Positions 16,101 through 25,189 of a stretch of DNA of 48,152 nt are shown here, in pieces; position 1 is the stretch's first letter, and each line of letters starts with the position of its first letter. The position numbers and the translations under genes are program-made. The notes beneath the pieces were generated by a model. It was not told the origin of the DNA. It searched no databases and saw nothing but the letters and a program-made list of their open reading frames with translations. Source of the DNA: Thermomonas flagellata (GTDB lineage: Bacteria; Pseudomonadota; Gammaproteobacteria; Xanthomonadales; Xanthomonadaceae); assembly GCF_022419185.1 (NCBI RefSeq), contig NZ_JAJOZK010000014.1, positions 1-48,152 of the forward strand, read 5' to 3'.

Positions 16101-18986
16101 CTCCAGGCGTGCCGCCTCCTCGGCGGCCAGACGCTCGGCTTCCTGACGCGCCGCTTCCTCCGCGGCCTGGCGTTCGGCCTCGAGGCGGGCGGCCTCCTCT
16201 GCGGCCAGGCGTTCGGCTTCGAGACGCGCGGCTTCCTCCGCGGCCTGGCGCTCGGCTTCCTGACGCGCCGCTTCCTCCGCGGCCAGGCGTTCGGCTTCGA
16301 GACGCGCGGCTTCCTCGGCGGCGAGACGCTCGGCTTCCAGACGCGCCGCTTCCTCCGCGGCCAAACGCTCGGCCTCGAGACGCGCGGCTTCCTCCGCGGC
16401 CAGGCGTTCGGCTTCGAGACGCGCGGCTTCCTCCGCGGCCAGACGCTCGGCCTCGAGACGCGCGGCTTCCTCCGCGGCCAGACGCTCGGCCTCGAGACGC
16501 TCGGCCTCGAGACATGCCGCTTCCTCGGCGATCATGCGGTCGACTTCGTCGCCCGCGCCGGCGAGGTCGGCCGCCACCTCGGCCAACGGCGGCGCGAACG
16601 GCACCGTGGCTTCCGGCTGCGCATCGCGCAGCGCGACCAGGGTGGCTGCAAGGGCGGCATACACCGGCACCGCCTCGGGGGTGTGCTGCAGGGCGTGGGT
16701 GGAGGCGCGGATGGCGGCGACCAGCGCCTCCATCGCGTCCAGGCCGGCGGCGTCCATCGGCCGCGCCGCGGCGCGCAGGCGCTTGGCATAGCCCTCGGCG
16801 GGCGCGGTGAAGGCGGTCACCGTCGGCACTTCGGTCATCGCGAAGGCGCCGTTGAGGGTGTGCAGGGCGCGCACCACCGGCTCGTCGACGTGGGCGTCGC
16901 CGCCGCGGGCCTGCGCCAGCCACGCCTCGATCGTGTCCAGATGGCCGCCGACCTCGGTACCGAGGATCTCCAGCAGCACCGGGTCCACGTGCACGGCGAG
17001 CACTTCCGGCGCCTCGGCCGGCGCCGGTTCTGGCTCCGCCTCGAGCGGCGCCGCGGCGGATGCCGGGGCGGCCGCAGGCACGGCCTCCAGCACCACCTCC
17101 TCGCCGGCGGCGAGGCGGTCGGCCACCGCTTCCATCACCTGCAGGTCGAGCCCGAGCAGGGCCTCGCCGCGCAGCGCGGCATGCAAGTGCGGCAGCGCCT
17201 CGCGCGCCTGGCCGACGAACGCGACCACCGCCGGGCTGGCCGGGCGGCTGCCGTCGAGCACGCGGTTGAGCATGTTCTCCACGTGCCAGGCGAATTCGCC
17301 CAGCACCTTGGCGCCGACCAGCCGGCCGCTGCCCTTGAGGGTGTGGAACACGCGCCGGATCGGGCGCAGCTGCTCGAGGTCCTCCGGCGCGCGCCGCCAG
17401 GCCGGCAGCAGGGCGTCTAGGTTGGCGATCTCCTCCTGGAATTCGTCCAGGAAGATCTCGCGGATCTCATCGTCGATCTCCTCGCCGGCGGTATCGAAGC
17501 CGGCATGCGCACCGGGCGCGGCCGGCACTGCCGCCACCACCGCCGCGGGAGCGGGCGCGGGCGCGCTGTCCTCCGCCTCGGGCTCGGCGTCGGCCGCGAT
17601 CGCAGCCTCGGGCTCCGGCGTCGTGGCGGAGGCCGCCTCGCCCACGGCCTCGGCCGCGAACTCCTCCGACTCCGCCATCGCTGCCTCCGCGGCGGCATCG
17701 CGCGCGGCGGCCTGCGGCGGCTCCTCGGCCCGCGGCGCGGCAGCCTGCGGGATCGGCCACGCGGCGAGGCGCTCGAGGCTGGCGCGCGCCTTCTCGAGCA
17801 TGTCCTGGCGCTGGCCGACCGTCTGCGGCAGCGCCTCCAGGTAGTACTCCATCCCAGCCAGCGCATCGGCCAAGTCGTCCAGGCGCGCGGCAGCGGGCAC
17901 GCGGCGCGCGCCCAGCAGTTCCACTTCGACGTGGCGGCGCAGGGCGTCGAGATAGCCCGCCGGCTCCGGCCGCTGCAGGATGCGCAGCGCGCCGGCGACC
18001 TCGCCGAGCAGGCGCGGCACCTGCGCCAGCGCATCGTGGCTCCAGCCGGTCTCGACGAACGCGACGAACGCGTTGCGCACCTCGGTGAAATTGGCGATCG
18101 CCTCGCGCGCGACGCTGGCCATCACCCGCCGCGACTCCTGCGCCAGCGGATCGGCGTCGCCGGCCTCGGCCTGGCCGAGGCGCGCCACCTGGTCGTCCAG
18201 CGAATGGTCCACCTGCAGCAGCACCTCGGCCACCGCCAGCAGGTCCTGCTCGCGCGCCGGGCGGCGCCCGTCGGCCGCCTCGGCCAGCACGTCGCGCTGC
18301 GCCAGCAGCAGGCTGCGCACGCCGTCCAGGCCGAGCATGCCGAGGGTCTCGGCGATCCGCTCCAGCGCCTGCGCCTGCGGCTGCAGGTCGGTCGGATTGG
18401 ACAGCCCCGCGCGCAGGTGCAGGTCGAGCACATCCTTGACCCGCAGCAGGTCCTCCTTCAACGCCGCGGCCACGGTGTCCAGCAGCGCGCGGTTGCGCCC
18501 GGCCAGGCTGCCGCGCGCATGCTCCAGTTCGTCCGCGGTCGGCTCGACCAGCAGCGCCGGCAGCGCCTCGCGGCCGAGCGCGGGCTGCCCGCGCGCGGCG
18601 CGCAGCTCGTTCAGCAGCGGCAGCAGCACGATCGGGATGTCGCGGTGGCCGCCCTGCAGCCGCTCGAGGTAGTCCGGCAGCTGCACGATCCCGCGCAGCA
18701 GGACGCTGCAGGCCTCCTCGCGGTCCGCCGCCGCCCCGGCGGCGAGCGCCCGCGCCAGCTGCTCCATCTCCTCGGCCACCATCGCCGGCGCCTGCAACTC
18801 GAGCATGCGCAGGGTGCCCTGCACCTGGTGCAGATGCGCCGCCGCGGCCTGCATCGGCGCCGCGTCCTGCGGCGCTTCCAGCCAGGCCTCGATCTCCAGC
18901 CGCGCCTGGCGCAGGGTCTCGTCGATCTCCGGCTTGACCCAGCCGAGCGCGGCCAGGTCGATCGCGTCCTGCACTGCCGTGTTCAT
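13128..18986 (-). CDS. chpA: Hybrid chemotaxis-type histidine kinase ChpA/PilL with long Glu/Ala/Arg helix
   Basis: 1952-residue cytoplasmic CheA-type kinase of twitching motility. In order: an N-terminal Hpt-like/FimL-like region (HQVQG at about 53), an Hpt with H548 (HTLKGSGR), a divergent Hpt-like module with H709 (HTLNGAFAM), a repetitive charged helix at about 818-1152, an Hpt with H1219 ([11 protein letters not shown]), dimerisation and HATPase domains ([15 protein letters not shown] near 1540, GVGMDVV), a CheW domain and a C-terminal receiver ([13 protein letters not shown], near 1874). ATG 18986 has the strong site AGGAGGG. Shorter than Pseudomonas ChpA, with fewer phosphotransfer modules. 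Phosphate should flow to PilG and PilH. Confidence 0.93.
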   Translation of the reverse strand: MNTAVQDAIDLAALGWVKPEIDETLRQARLEIEAWLEAPQDAAPMQAAAAHLHQVQGTLRMLELQAPAMVAEEMEQLARALAAGAAADREEACSVLLRGIVQLPDYLERLQGGHRDIPIVLLPLLNELRAARGQPALGREALPALLVEPTADELEHARGSLAGRNRALLDTVAAALKEDLLRVKDVLDLHLRAGLSNPTDLQPQAQALERIAETLGMLGLDGVRSLLLAQRDVLAEAADGRRPAREQDLLAVAEVLLQVDHSLDDQVARLGQAEAGDADPLAQESRRVMASVAREAIANFTEVRNAFVAFVETGWSHDALAQVPRLLGEVAGALRILQRPEPAGYLDALRRHVEVELLGARRVPAAARLDDLADALAGMEYYLEALPQTVGQRQDMLEKARASLERLAAWPIPQAAAPRAEEPPQAAARDAAAEAAMAESEEFAAEAVGEAASATTPEPEAAIAADAEPEAEDSAPAPAPAAVVAAVPAAPGAHAGFDTAGEEIDDEIREIFLDEFQEEIANLDALLPAWRRAPEDLEQLRPIRRVFHTLKGSGRLVGAKVLGEFAWHVENMLNRVLDGSRPASPAVVAFVGQAREALPHLHAALRGEALLGLDLQVMEAVADRLAAGEEVVLEAVPAAAPASAAAPLEAEPEPAPAEAPEVLAVHVDPVLLEILGTEVGGHLDTIEAWLAQARGGDAHVDEPVVRALHTLNGAFAMTEVPTVTAFTAPAEGYAKRLRAAARPMDAAGLDAMEALVAAIRASTHALQHTPEAVPVYAALAATLVALRDAQPEATVPFAPPLAEVAADLAGAGDEVDRMIAEEAACLEAERLEAERLAAEEAARLEAERLAAEEAARLEAERLAAEEAARLEAERLAAEEAARLEAERLAAEEAARLEAERLAAEEAARQEAERQAAEEAARLEAERLAAEEAARLEAERQAAEEAARQEAERLAAEEAARLEAERLAAEQAAAEEAARREAERLAAEEAARLEAERQAAEQAAREAALLEAERRAAEEAEAARVAAEQAERLAAEETARLEAERLAAEEAARQEAERLAAEEAARQEAERQAAEEAARLEAERLAAEQAAAEEAARREAERLEAERIAAARAQAERLEAERRAAERAEAERREAQRRAEEAAALAKARELAAAAMLQALPAAAEDPDAPLDMEGLDADLVDIFVEEGGDLLDHADGLLAQLRENREDREAVVGLQRDLHTLKGGARMAGLLAIGELGHAMESLLEAVAAQRVELGADGVPLLERGFDRLHAMVTRTAARRAIGLPQALIDQFNARALGAAEPVQAPPAAAAVADVPAPRRPELKPLSAPIAAAPGIDDDDLAMRAPQEQVRIRADLLDKLVNYAGEVAIYRARLEQQLAAFRSTAQEMERTNIRLRDQLRRLDAETEAQIIARYQRESEAGNEVFDPLELDRFSTLQQLSRALAESAADLQSLHGSMEDLTRQYETLLLQQSRVSSELQEGLMRTRMLPFDSLVPRLRRVVRQAAAETGKQAQLRLEGAQGELDRNVLERMTAPLEHMLRNAIAHGLESPQARAAAGKPAEGSIRIAIRREGSEVVLQVGDDGAGLDRAAIRRRAVERGLIAADAQLSDADLDVLILEPGFSTADSVSRLAGRGVGMDVVASEVRQLGGSIDIASTPGQGTTFTLRLPQTLAVTQAVFVKIGETRYAVPIASVRGVGRIAREELARADASYRYGGEDYALHDLGALVGAAPAKAEGQLQMPLLLVRSGDLRAAVAVDAVLGNREIVVKPGGPQLASVPGIFGATIMGDGSVVVILDVAPLVRRHAALPRAAAPAPVAQETRRVPLVMVVDDSVTMRKVTGRVLERHGFEVVTAKDGLDALERMADVIPDLMLLDIEMPRMDGYELATAMKGDPRMRQVPIIMITSRTGEKHRERAMQIGVERYLGKPYQEPELMRNVFELLKLERSGDGGPQ
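15570..16520 (-). repeat. 39-bp tandem repeat inside chpA encoding a 13-residue helical unit
   Basis: About nineteen units of [13 protein letters not shown] and variants, some with 4-5 residue insertions, followed by less regular charged sequence. Two adjacent units (16421-16459 and 16460-16498) are identical over all 39 bases and neighbouring units differ by a few. All units keep the reading frame. The composition, with acidic and basic residues about four apart, predicts a stable single alpha-helix or coiled coil separating the Hpt modules. Confidence 0.9.
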
Positions 18987-19062
18987 CGCGAAACCCTCCT
19001 GCCGCCGCGGTCCGTCGCGGGGCACGCCTGGATGTTGCCGTTCATGCCGGTCGATCCGCCGT

Positions 19063-21078
19063 TCAGGCCGGCAGCTTGAAGTCCGCGACCGAGCGGCGCA
19101 GGTCGGCCGCCAGCTGCGCGAGGGTGCCGATCGACTGCGCGGTCTGGTTGGCGCCCTGCGCGGTGCGCGCGGTGATCGACTGGATCGTGTGCATGGTCTG
19201 GGTGATGTCGGTGGCCGCGTAGGACTGCTGCGCGGCCGCCGCGGAGATGCCTTCGATCAACTGCGACAGGTCGGCCGACACGCGCTCGATCTCGCCCAGC
19301 GCGGTGCCGGCGTCCTCGGCCAGGCGCGCGCCTGCGACCACTTCCGAGGTGGTCTGCTCCATCGAGGACACCGCCTCGTTGGTGTCGGCCTGAATCGTCT
19401 GCACCAGCGACTCGATGCGCTTGGTCGCGTTCGAGGAGCGTTCCGCGAGGCGCTGCACTTCGTCCGCCACCACCGCGAACCCGCGGCCGGCCTCGCCGGC
19501 GGAGGCCGCCTGGATCGCCGCGTTCAGCGCGAGGATGTTGGTCTGCTCGGAAATGTCGTTGATCAGTTCCACGATCGAGCCGATTTCCTGCGAGCTCTCG
19601 CCCAGGCGCTTGATGCGCTTGGAGGTCTCCTGGATCTGGTCGCGGATGCTGTCCATGCCGGCGATGGTCTGCCGCACCACCCCGGCGCCGTTGGTCGCGA
19701 TCTGCACCGAGCGACGCGCCACCTCGGCGGACTCGGCGGAGTTGCGCGACACTTGGTTGATGCTCGCCGCGATCTCGTTGATGCGGTCGGAGGCGGAGTT
19801 GATCTCCTGCGCCTGGTGCTCGGCCTCCTCGGCCAGCTGCAGCGCGGTCGCCTGGGTCTCCTGCGCGCTGGCGGCGACCTGCACCGAGGTGTCGTTGATC
19901 GTCTGCACCAGGGTGCGCAGCTGCTCGACCGCGAAGTTGATCGAGTCGGCGATCGCGCCGGTCATGTCCTCGGTCACGGTCGCCTTCACGGTGAGGTCGC
20001 CCTCCGCGAGCGAGCCCATCTCGTCCAGCAGGCGCATGATCGCCTCCTGGTTGCGGTCGTTGAGTTCCTTGGTCGTCTGGTAGCGGATGCGGTCGGCGCG
20101 GCCCATCGACCAGATCAGGCCGACCAGCGCGGCCAGCGCCAGCAGGCCGGAGATGATGCTCACCCACACCCCGCCGATGATGCTGGTGTCCTTGACCGAG
20201 CCGAACGAGGTCAGGGCGTTGAACAGCTTCTCGCCGTCGCCGAGCAGCTTGTCGGAGCCGGTCGCCAGCGCCTCGGCCGAGGTCTGCGCCTTGATCAGCG
20301 CGTCGGAGCTGCCGACGATCGCGTTGAGGTCGCTCTTCATGCCCTGCCACAGCGTCCACGCCTGGTTCAGCGGGCCGACCGCGCCGGCCGCGGTGACCTT
20401 GGCGATGTCCTCGCCACCGTTGCGCAGCGCGTTCATGGAACGGTCGAACACCGCCGCGTCGCGGCCGAGCGCGTCCGCCGCGACCTTGGCGCCCGGGCCG
20501 CCGGCGCGCAGCTCGGCGATCCGGCGCGCCATCGCCGCCGAGGTCACCACCTGCTGCAGCGCGGTGAACACCTGGCCGGAGCTGGCGCCGCCGGAGGCCA
20601 GGCCGCGCACGACCTCGTTCAGCTGCGCCTGCAGTTGCGGCACCTTGGCGGTGAAGCTGTCGGCCTTGCCGGCCAGGCCCAGCACCGCCTGCTGCGAGGC
20701 CAGGACCTCGTCGGCGCGCTTGGCCAGCGGCGCCCAGGTCTCGCTCACGGTGCGGATCGGGCCGCCCACGTCCGGGGAGTCGCCGAAGCGGTCGTTGAGC
20801 ATCTTCACGTCGGCGTCGACCTGGTCCTTGGTCGCCTTGAACGCCGCGAACGCCTGCGCGTCGCCGCCGATCGCCTCGCGCGCCTGGTTGGCCAGGCGCT
20901 GCGAATCCAGCTGCAAGCGCGAGGCCGCACCGCTGGCGCCGCTCAGGCGCGCGGTCTTGGTGACCGCGTACAGGGTGTTGCCGGCGAACACCACCAGCGC
21001 GCCGACCAGCAGCCAGATCCAGAAGTTGGTGCTGAGGCTGCGGCCCTTGCCGGCGACGGTATCCATCAGAGTGCTCAT
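19063..21078 (-). CDS. pilJ: Twitching motility methyl-accepting chemotaxis protein PilJ
   Basis: 671-residue inner-membrane chemoreceptor. First membrane helix at about 17-38 ([20 protein letters not shown]), a ~260-residue periplasmic sensor region, a second membrane helix ([18 protein letters not shown], near 305-322), HAMP, then the MCP signalling domain with its conserved hairpin tip ([20 protein letters not shown], then [15 protein letters not shown]). Start at 21078; the open frame continues upstream but without homology. Lies between pilI and chpA, with 76 nt before chpA and no pilK. It should sense pilus retraction or surface contact and control ChpA. Confidence 0.93.
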   Translation of the reverse strand: MSTLMDTVAGKGRSLSTNFWIWLLVGALVVFAGNTLYAVTKTARLSGASGAASRLQLDSQRLANQAREAIGGDAQAFAAFKATKDQVDADVKMLNDRFGDSPDVGGPIRTVSETWAPLAKRADEVLASQQAVLGLAGKADSFTAKVPQLQAQLNEVVRGLASGGASSGQVFTALQQVVTSAAMARRIAELRAGGPGAKVAADALGRDAAVFDRSMNALRNGGEDIAKVTAAGAVGPLNQAWTLWQGMKSDLNAIVGSSDALIKAQTSAEALATGSDKLLGDGEKLFNALTSFGSVKDTSIIGGVWVSIISGLLALAALVGLIWSMGRADRIRYQTTKELNDRNQEAIMRLLDEMGSLAEGDLTVKATVTEDMTGAIADSINFAVEQLRTLVQTINDTSVQVAASAQETQATALQLAEEAEHQAQEINSASDRINEIAASINQVSRNSAESAEVARRSVQIATNGAGVVRQTIAGMDSIRDQIQETSKRIKRLGESSQEIGSIVELINDISEQTNILALNAAIQAASAGEAGRGFAVVADEVQRLAERSSNATKRIESLVQTIQADTNEAVSSMEQTTSEVVAGARLAEDAGTALGEIERVSADLSQLIEGISAAAAQQSYAATDITQTMHTIQSITARTAQGANQTAQSIGTLAQLAADLRRSVADFKLPA

Positions 21079-21109
21079 GTTGCGACCTCGGCTTGCGGGG
21101 ATGGCGGCG

Positions 21110-21877
21110 TCATGCCGCGGCTTGGCGGAACTCGGGGGTACGGGCCAGGCGGTCGAGGCTGAACTGGCCCCACAGCTGGCCGTCGAGGCGGAATGCGCGC
21201 TCGATGAAATGGGCATAGCGGCCGGCGGACAGCTCGCCGGCCTCGGCGGGATCGGCGGCATCCCCGTCCATGAAGCTGCGCTGGCCGTAGAGCTCGTCGA
21301 TCGTCACCGCGACGTCGCCCCCGGGCTGGCGCACCACCAGCACGCGCTGGCCCTCGTGCAGCACGGTGCGCTCGCCCTCCAGGAACTGCTTGAGGTCGAC
21401 CACCGGCAGCAGGGTGCCGCGCACGTTGGCGACCCCGAGCATCCACGGCTGGGTGCCGGGCACCGGGGTCAGCGCCGGCAGGGTCAAGATCTCGACCACC
21501 TCGCCGAAGCCGGACGCCAGCCGGCGGCTGCCGACCCGGTAGGCGATCCCGCGCCACAGCCCGGGTGCATCCAGTTGCTCCGGCAGGCCGACCACGTGCG
21601 CCAGGCTGCGCCGCTCGTATTCGGCCAGGACCAGGAACGGCGACTGCCCGGCCAGTTCGAACTCCGCCAGCAGCGGGGCCGCCGATGCCGCCGGGGCCTC
21701 CGCCGTGGCGGGCTCCGCGACTTGTCCGGCGCGCTCCTCGTGCGCGGCATCGGCATCCTCCGCCGGCGCGACCGCGGGGGCGTGGTCCTTCGCCTGCATG
21801 GTGGCCGGCTCCGGCGCCCGCGGTGCGCCCGGGCCGGGACCGCCTTTGCCGTGCCGGTGCTTGCCGCGCTTGGCCAT
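21110..21877 (-). CDS. pilI: CheW-like adaptor PilI
   Basis: 255 residues. The first ~65 residues form an Ala/Pro/charged low-complexity tail; the rest is a CheW domain that couples PilJ to ChpA. CheW signatures: [45 protein letters not shown]. The C-terminus ([20 protein letters not shown]) matches the PilI group. The long N-terminal tail is not typical of the ~180-residue Pseudomonas PilI; the frame has no obvious internal start with a better ribosome site. 5 nt separate it from pilH. Confidence 0.88.
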   Translation of the reverse strand: MAKRGKHRHGKGGPGPGAPRAPEPATMQAKDHAPAVAPAEDADAAHEERAGQVAEPATAEAPAASAAPLLAEFELAGQSPFLVLAEYERRSLAHVVGLPEQLDAPGLWRGIAYRVGSRRLASGFGEVVEILTLPALTPVPGTQPWMLGVANVRGTLLPVVDLKQFLEGERTVLHEGQRVLVVRQPGGDVAVTIDELYGQRSFMDGDAADPAEAGELSAGRYAHFIERAFRLDGQLWGQFSLDRLARTPEFRQAAA

Positions 21878-21882
21878 GGCCG

Positions 21883-22248
21883 TCAGTGCCCGATCAGCGC
21901 GTTGATGCGCGCGATCAGGTCCTGCTCGCGCGGCGGCTTGACGATGTAGTCCTTGGCGCCCTGGCGCAGGCCCCAGAGGCGGTCGGTCTCCTGCCCCTTG
22001 GTGCTGACGATCAGCACCGGGATGTCGCGGGTCTCGGCGTCGCGCGCCAGCGCGCGCGTAGCCTGGAACCCGTTCATGCCCGGCAGCACCACGTCCATCA
22101 GCACCAGGTCCGGCTTCTCGCGCTTGCAGCTGGCGATGCCGTCCTCGGCGTTGCCCGAGGTGCTCACCTGGTGGCCGTTGCGTTCGAGGATCTGCACCAG
22201 GACCGCGGTCTCGGTCGGCGAATCCTCGATGATCAGAATGCGTGCCAT
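21883..22248 (-). CDS. pilH: Single-domain response regulator PilH
   Basis: 121 residues, one CheY-like receiver. Acidic pocket E8/D9, phosphoacceptor D52 in LVLMDVVLPGMNG, switch Thr/Ser in VLIVSTKGQETDR and K in DYIVKPP. The STKGQETDRLWGLRQGAKDYI stretch is characteristic of PilH, the regulator that counters PilG and promotes pilus retraction signalling. Second gene of the Pil-Chp operon, 18 nt after pilG. Confidence 0.93.
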   Translation of the reverse strand: MARILIIEDSPTETAVLVQILERNGHQVSTSGNAEDGIASCKREKPDLVLMDVVLPGMNGFQATRALARDAETRDIPVLIVSTKGQETDRLWGLRQGAKDYIVKPPREQDLIARINALIGH

Positions 22249-22266
22249 GCGTGCCCTACCCCCCGG

Positions 22267-22668
22267 TCAGGCGTTGACGTACGTCCGGATTGCGTCGAGC
22301 AGCTCCTCCCGGGTGAACGGCTTGGTGAGGTACTGCTCGGAGCCGACGATACGGCCTCGCGCCTTGTCGAATAAACCGTCCTTCGACGAAAGCATGATGA
22401 CCGGCACAGATTTGAAGGTCTGGTTGTTCTTGATCAGGGCGCAGGTCTGATAGCCGTCCAGCCGCGGCATCATGATGTCCACGAAGATGATCTGCGGCTG
22501 GTGGTCGGCGATCTTGGCCAGCGCCTCGAAGCCGTCGGTGGCGGTCACCACGTCGCAGCCCTCGCGCGCGAGCAGGGTCTCCGCGGTGCGGCGGATGGTC
22601 TTGGAGTCGTCGATGACCATCACCCTCAGGCCCTTGAGGCTGACGTCGTGCCCATGTTCGTGCGACAT
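22267..22668 (-). CDS. pilG: Single-domain response regulator PilG
   Basis: 133 residues, one receiver: D20/D21 pocket, phosphoacceptor D64 in IIFVDIMMPRLDGYQ, VIMLSSKDGLFDKARG and the invariant K in QYLTKPFTREEL. The DSKTIRRTAETLL and SKDGLFDKARGRIVGS segments identify PilG, which drives pilus extension when phosphorylated by ChpA. First gene of the operon; ATG 22668 is preceded by AAGGGGA. A consensus-like sigma70 promoter lies about 55-85 nt upstream. Confidence 0.95.
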   Translation of the reverse strand: MSHEHGHDVSLKGLRVMVIDDSKTIRRTAETLLAREGCDVVTATDGFEALAKIADHQPQIIFVDIMMPRLDGYQTCALIKNNQTFKSVPVIMLSSKDGLFDKARGRIVGSEQYLTKPFTREELLDAIRTYVNA

Positions 22669-22721
22669 GCGGTCCCCTTGCGGCCGTCCCGCGCCGGGAC
22701 GGCGGTGCGGCGTCGAAGCGT

Positions 22722-22752
22722 CATATATCCCCGTGGGGGCCGGCAGTGTCAA
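22722..22752 (-). promoter_or_regulatory. Promoter of the pilG-chpC operon
   Basis: Minus strand: perfect -35 TTGACA (22747-22752), then 17 nt to GATATA (22724-22729) or 19 nt to TATATG (22722-22727) as the -10. The spacer contains CCCCGTGGGG (22729-22738), an inverted repeat that could be an operator. It would serve all seven Pil-Chp genes, which show no other strong internal promoter by eye. Confidence 0.65.
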
Positions 22753-22817
22753 GCATCCTGCTAGGGCGCCGGCCGCCGCTGCTACCATGCCGGCCCATTG
22801 TGACGGAGCGCAGGGCC

Positions 22818-23774
22818 ATGCCGACGCCGCGGGATGTGATCGTGGTCATGGATCCGATCGGCGACATCAAGATCGCCAAGGATTCCACCTTCGCCATGCT
22901 GCTGGAGGCCCAGCGCCGCGGCCACCGCCTGCACTACGTGCGCCCCGGCGGGCTGAGCGTGCGCGACGGCCGCGCCGTCGCCACCGCGGCACCGCTGGCG
23001 GTGCGCGATGCCGCCGGCGACCATTTCCGGCTGGGCGAATGGGCCGAGATCGACTTCGGCCCCGGCCAGGTGGTACTGATGCGCACCGACCCGCCGGTGG
23101 ATGCCGACTACCTGCACGACACCCAGGTCCTGGGCCTGGCCCAGCGCCAGGGCGCGCTGGTGGTGAACGACCCGCAGGGCCTGCGCGACTTCAACGAGAA
23201 GCTGGCCGCGCTGCTGTTCCCGCAGTGCTGCCCGCCGACCCTGGTCAGCCGCGACGCCGGCGCGCTCAAGGCCTTCGTGGCCGAACACGGCGAGGCGGTG
23301 CTCAAGCCGCTGGACGGCATGGGCGGGCGCTCGATCTTCCGCGCCCGCGCCGGGGAGGCGAACCTCAACGTGATCCTGGAGACGCTGACCGAAGGCGGCC
23401 GCCACCTGGCCATGGCCCAGCGCTACCTGCCGGAGATCGCGCAGGGCGACAAGCGCATCCTGCTGGTGGACGGCGAACCGGTGGACTACTGCCTGGCGCG
23501 CATCCCGCAGGGCGACGAGTTCCGCGGCAACCTCGCCGCCGGCGGCCGCGGCGAGGGCCGCCCGCTGTCCGCACGCGACCGCTGGATCGCGGCCCAGGTC
23601 GGCCCGGAGATGCAGCGTCGCGGCATGCTGTTCGTGGGGCTGGACGTGATCGGCGACTACCTGACCGAAGTGAACGTCACCAGCCCGACCTGCATCCGCG
23701 AGTTGGATGCCCAGTTCGGCCTGAACATCGCAGGCCTGCTGTTCGACCGCATCGAGGCGCGGATGCCGGCATGA
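22818..23774 (+). CDS. gshB: Glutathione synthetase
   Basis: 318 residues, the usual length for the Gram-negative GshB (ATP-grasp). Joins gamma-glutamylcysteine and glycine. Signatures: VVMDPIGDIKIAKDSTFAML at the N-terminus, VVNDPQGLRDFNEKL, VLKPLDGMGGRSIF (ATP-grasp phosphate loop), KRILLVDGEPV and FVGLDVIGDYLTEVNVTSP (metal and glutathione binding). ATG 22818 was chosen because the conserved start MPTPRDVIVVMDPIGDI follows it. Divergent from pilG; TACCAT at 22783-22788 is a possible -10. Overlaps the tonB-like gene (ATGA). Confidence 0.96.
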   Translation: MPTPRDVIVVMDPIGDIKIAKDSTFAMLLEAQRRGHRLHYVRPGGLSVRDGRAVATAAPLAVRDAAGDHFRLGEWAEIDFGPGQVVLMRTDPPVDADYLHDTQVLGLAQRQGALVVNDPQGLRDFNEKLAALLFPQCCPPTLVSRDAGALKAFVAEHGEAVLKPLDGMGGRSIFRARAGEANLNVILETLTEGGRHLAMAQRYLPEIAQGDKRILLVDGEPVDYCLARIPQGDEFRGNLAAGGRGEGRPLSARDRWIAAQVGPEMQRRGMLFVGLDVIGDYLTEVNVTSPTCIRELDAQFGLNIAGLLFDRIEARMPA

Positions 23775-24643
23775 GCGCGGCCGCCGCGGCTGCCGCCCCG
23801 CCGGATTCCGCGCGCCTGGGCGCGGCGCTGGCGCTGTCCGTGCTGCTGCATGCGCTGGTGATCCTCGGCCTCGGCTTCACTCTGGAGGCGGCCGCGCCGG
23901 TGGTGCCGACCCTGGACGTGATCCTGACCCGCACCCAGACCCCGCTGACCCCGGCGCAGGCCGATTTCCTCGCCCAGGCCAACAACCAGGGCGGCGGCGA
24001 CCGCGACCGCAGCCAGCGCCCGAGCGCGCCGCAGGCCGGCGCGCTGGCGAGCGCGCGCGACGGCCTGGCGCCGCGCCCGCTGCACGCGCAGACGCCGGCG
24101 CCGAGTCCACCGCCGCGCGACCGGGTCGTGGCCAGCACCCGCGGCCAGGCGCCGCAGCCGACGCCGCAGGCGCGCCCGGACCTGCCGCCGGAACCGCTGC
24201 CGCCCGGCCAGGAGAAGATCGCGCGCGACATGGAGATGGCGCGGCTGGCGGCCGAGATCCAGCTGCGCTCGGCCGAGTACGCCAAGCGCCCCAAGCGCAA
24301 GTTCGTCTCCGCCAGCACCCGCGAGTACGCCTGGGCCCAGTACCTGCGCGGCTGGGTCGACCGGGTCGAACGGGTCGGCAACCTCAACTATCCGGAGGAG
24401 GCGCGCCGGCGCCGGATCGGCGGGCTGTTGGTGATCAGCGTGGCGGTGCGCCGCGACGGCAGCGTGGAAGGCGTGCGCATCGTGCAGTCCAGCCACGTGC
24501 CGATGCTGGACGAGGCGGCGCTGCGGATCGTGCAGCTGGCGGCGCCGTTCGAGCCGCTGCCCAAGACCCGCGAGGACCCGGACGTGCTGCACATCACCCG
24601 CACCTGGCAGTTCCTGCCGGGCGGCGAGCTGATCGACCGCTGA
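23771..24643 (+). CDS. TonB family protein
   Basis: 290 residues: one N-terminal membrane anchor (about 16-36, ALALSVLLHALVILGLGF), a Pro/Arg-rich periplasmic spacer (to about 160), a helical stretch and a TonB C-terminal domain (about 205-288) with NYPEEARRRRIGG, VRRDGSVEGVRIVQSS and ALRIVQLAAPFEPLP. TonB proteins carry energy from ExbBD to outer-membrane receptors; no exbB/exbD lies here, so this may be an orphan paralogue. ATG overlaps the gshB stop. Confidence 0.85.
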   Translation: MSAAAAAAAPPDSARLGAALALSVLLHALVILGLGFTLEAAAPVVPTLDVILTRTQTPLTPAQADFLAQANNQGGGDRDRSQRPSAPQAGALASARDGLAPRPLHAQTPAPSPPPRDRVVASTRGQAPQPTPQARPDLPPEPLPPGQEKIARDMEMARLAAEIQLRSAEYAKRPKRKFVSASTREYAWAQYLRGWVDRVERVGNLNYPEEARRRRIGGLLVISVAVRRDGSVEGVRIVQSSHVPMLDEAALRIVQLAAPFEPLPKTREDPDVLHITRTWQFLPGGELIDR

Positions 24644-24656
24644 GGCCGCCTCAGCG
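24638..24656. terminator. Bidirectional hairpin between the tonB-like gene and the exported protein gene
   Basis: CGCTGAGGC (24638-24646) and GCCTCAGCG (24648-24656) are perfect complements. Both convergent stop codons (TGA 24641-24643 plus strand; TGA 24651-24653 minus strand) lie in the arms. No T-tract. Confidence 0.45.
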
Positions 24657-25145
24657 ATACAGGCAGTCGACCAGCGGGCGCTCGGCCTCGAACAGGGCCT
24701 CGAGCACCTTGCCGCCGCCGGCGGACGGCGCCGGCACCGGCGCGAACGCCGCATCGGCCTCCGCGCCGGTGGCGCGCTCCGGGGCCTCTTGCACCAGCCG
24801 GAACTGGCCCTCGCCGATCTCGATCCACAGCCGGCTGCGCGCGCGGAACGCCGATAGCAGGCCGCTGCGCTGCACCGTCAGGGTCGCCTGCAGGCGGCCG
24901 TCCGGCGCCTGCGGATCCGGGGTCAGGCCCTGCGCCGCCAGGCAGGTCCGCGCGCGCGCGGCCAGTTCCTGCGCGTCCAGCCCGACCATGTGCAGGGTGC
25001 CGCTGGCGCGTTCGACCACCGGCGCCTGCGGCGATCCGGCCAGGGTCAGCAGGTGCCCGCCGAAGCTCACCTCCTGCGCGCCGGCGGCCGCGGCCGCCGC
25101 CAGCAGCGTGATCGCGAGAGTCCGTGCCAGTCCGTTCCAGCGCAT
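24651..25145 (-). CDS. Small exported protein of unknown function
   Basis: 164 residues. A signal peptide (about 1-23, ending AAAGAQ) precedes a soluble ~140-residue domain. I do not recognise the family. Features: two Cys (in TCLAAQG and at the extreme C-terminus, VDCLYR) that could form a disulfide in the periplasm, and a central RLQATLTVQRSGLLSAF strand-rich region. It is 44 nt downstream of tsaB on the same strand, so possibly the last gene of the mrcB-yoaA-tsaB transcript. Low sequence complexity is not an issue, so it looks like a real protein. Confidence 0.7.
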   Translation of the reverse strand: MRWNGLARTLAITLLAAAAAAGAQEVSFGGHLLTLAGSPQAPVVERASGTLHMVGLDAQELAARARTCLAAQGLTPDPQAPDGRLQATLTVQRSGLLSAFRARSRLWIEIGEGQFRLVQEAPERATGAEADAAFAPVPAPSAGGGKVLEALFEAERPLVDCLYR

Positions 25146-25189
25146 CGTCGCCCCCCTTGCATGCAGGGCGAGGATAGCAAGCCTGCCGT

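Noticed and set aside
15570-16520. Regular direct repeats resembling a CRISPR-like array
   Set aside because: Units are contiguous without unique spacers, keep the chpA frame, and encode one helical peptide; no cas genes nearby.
13131-17420. Very long open frame (about 1430 codons) on the plus strand opposite chpA
   Set aside because: Extreme GC removes stop codons from the complementary frames; the translation is low-complexity (His/Arg/Gly/Leu) with no domain, whereas chpA on the other strand has clear domains. The same holds for long frames opposite hrpA (39370-41607), pilJ, relA and metB.
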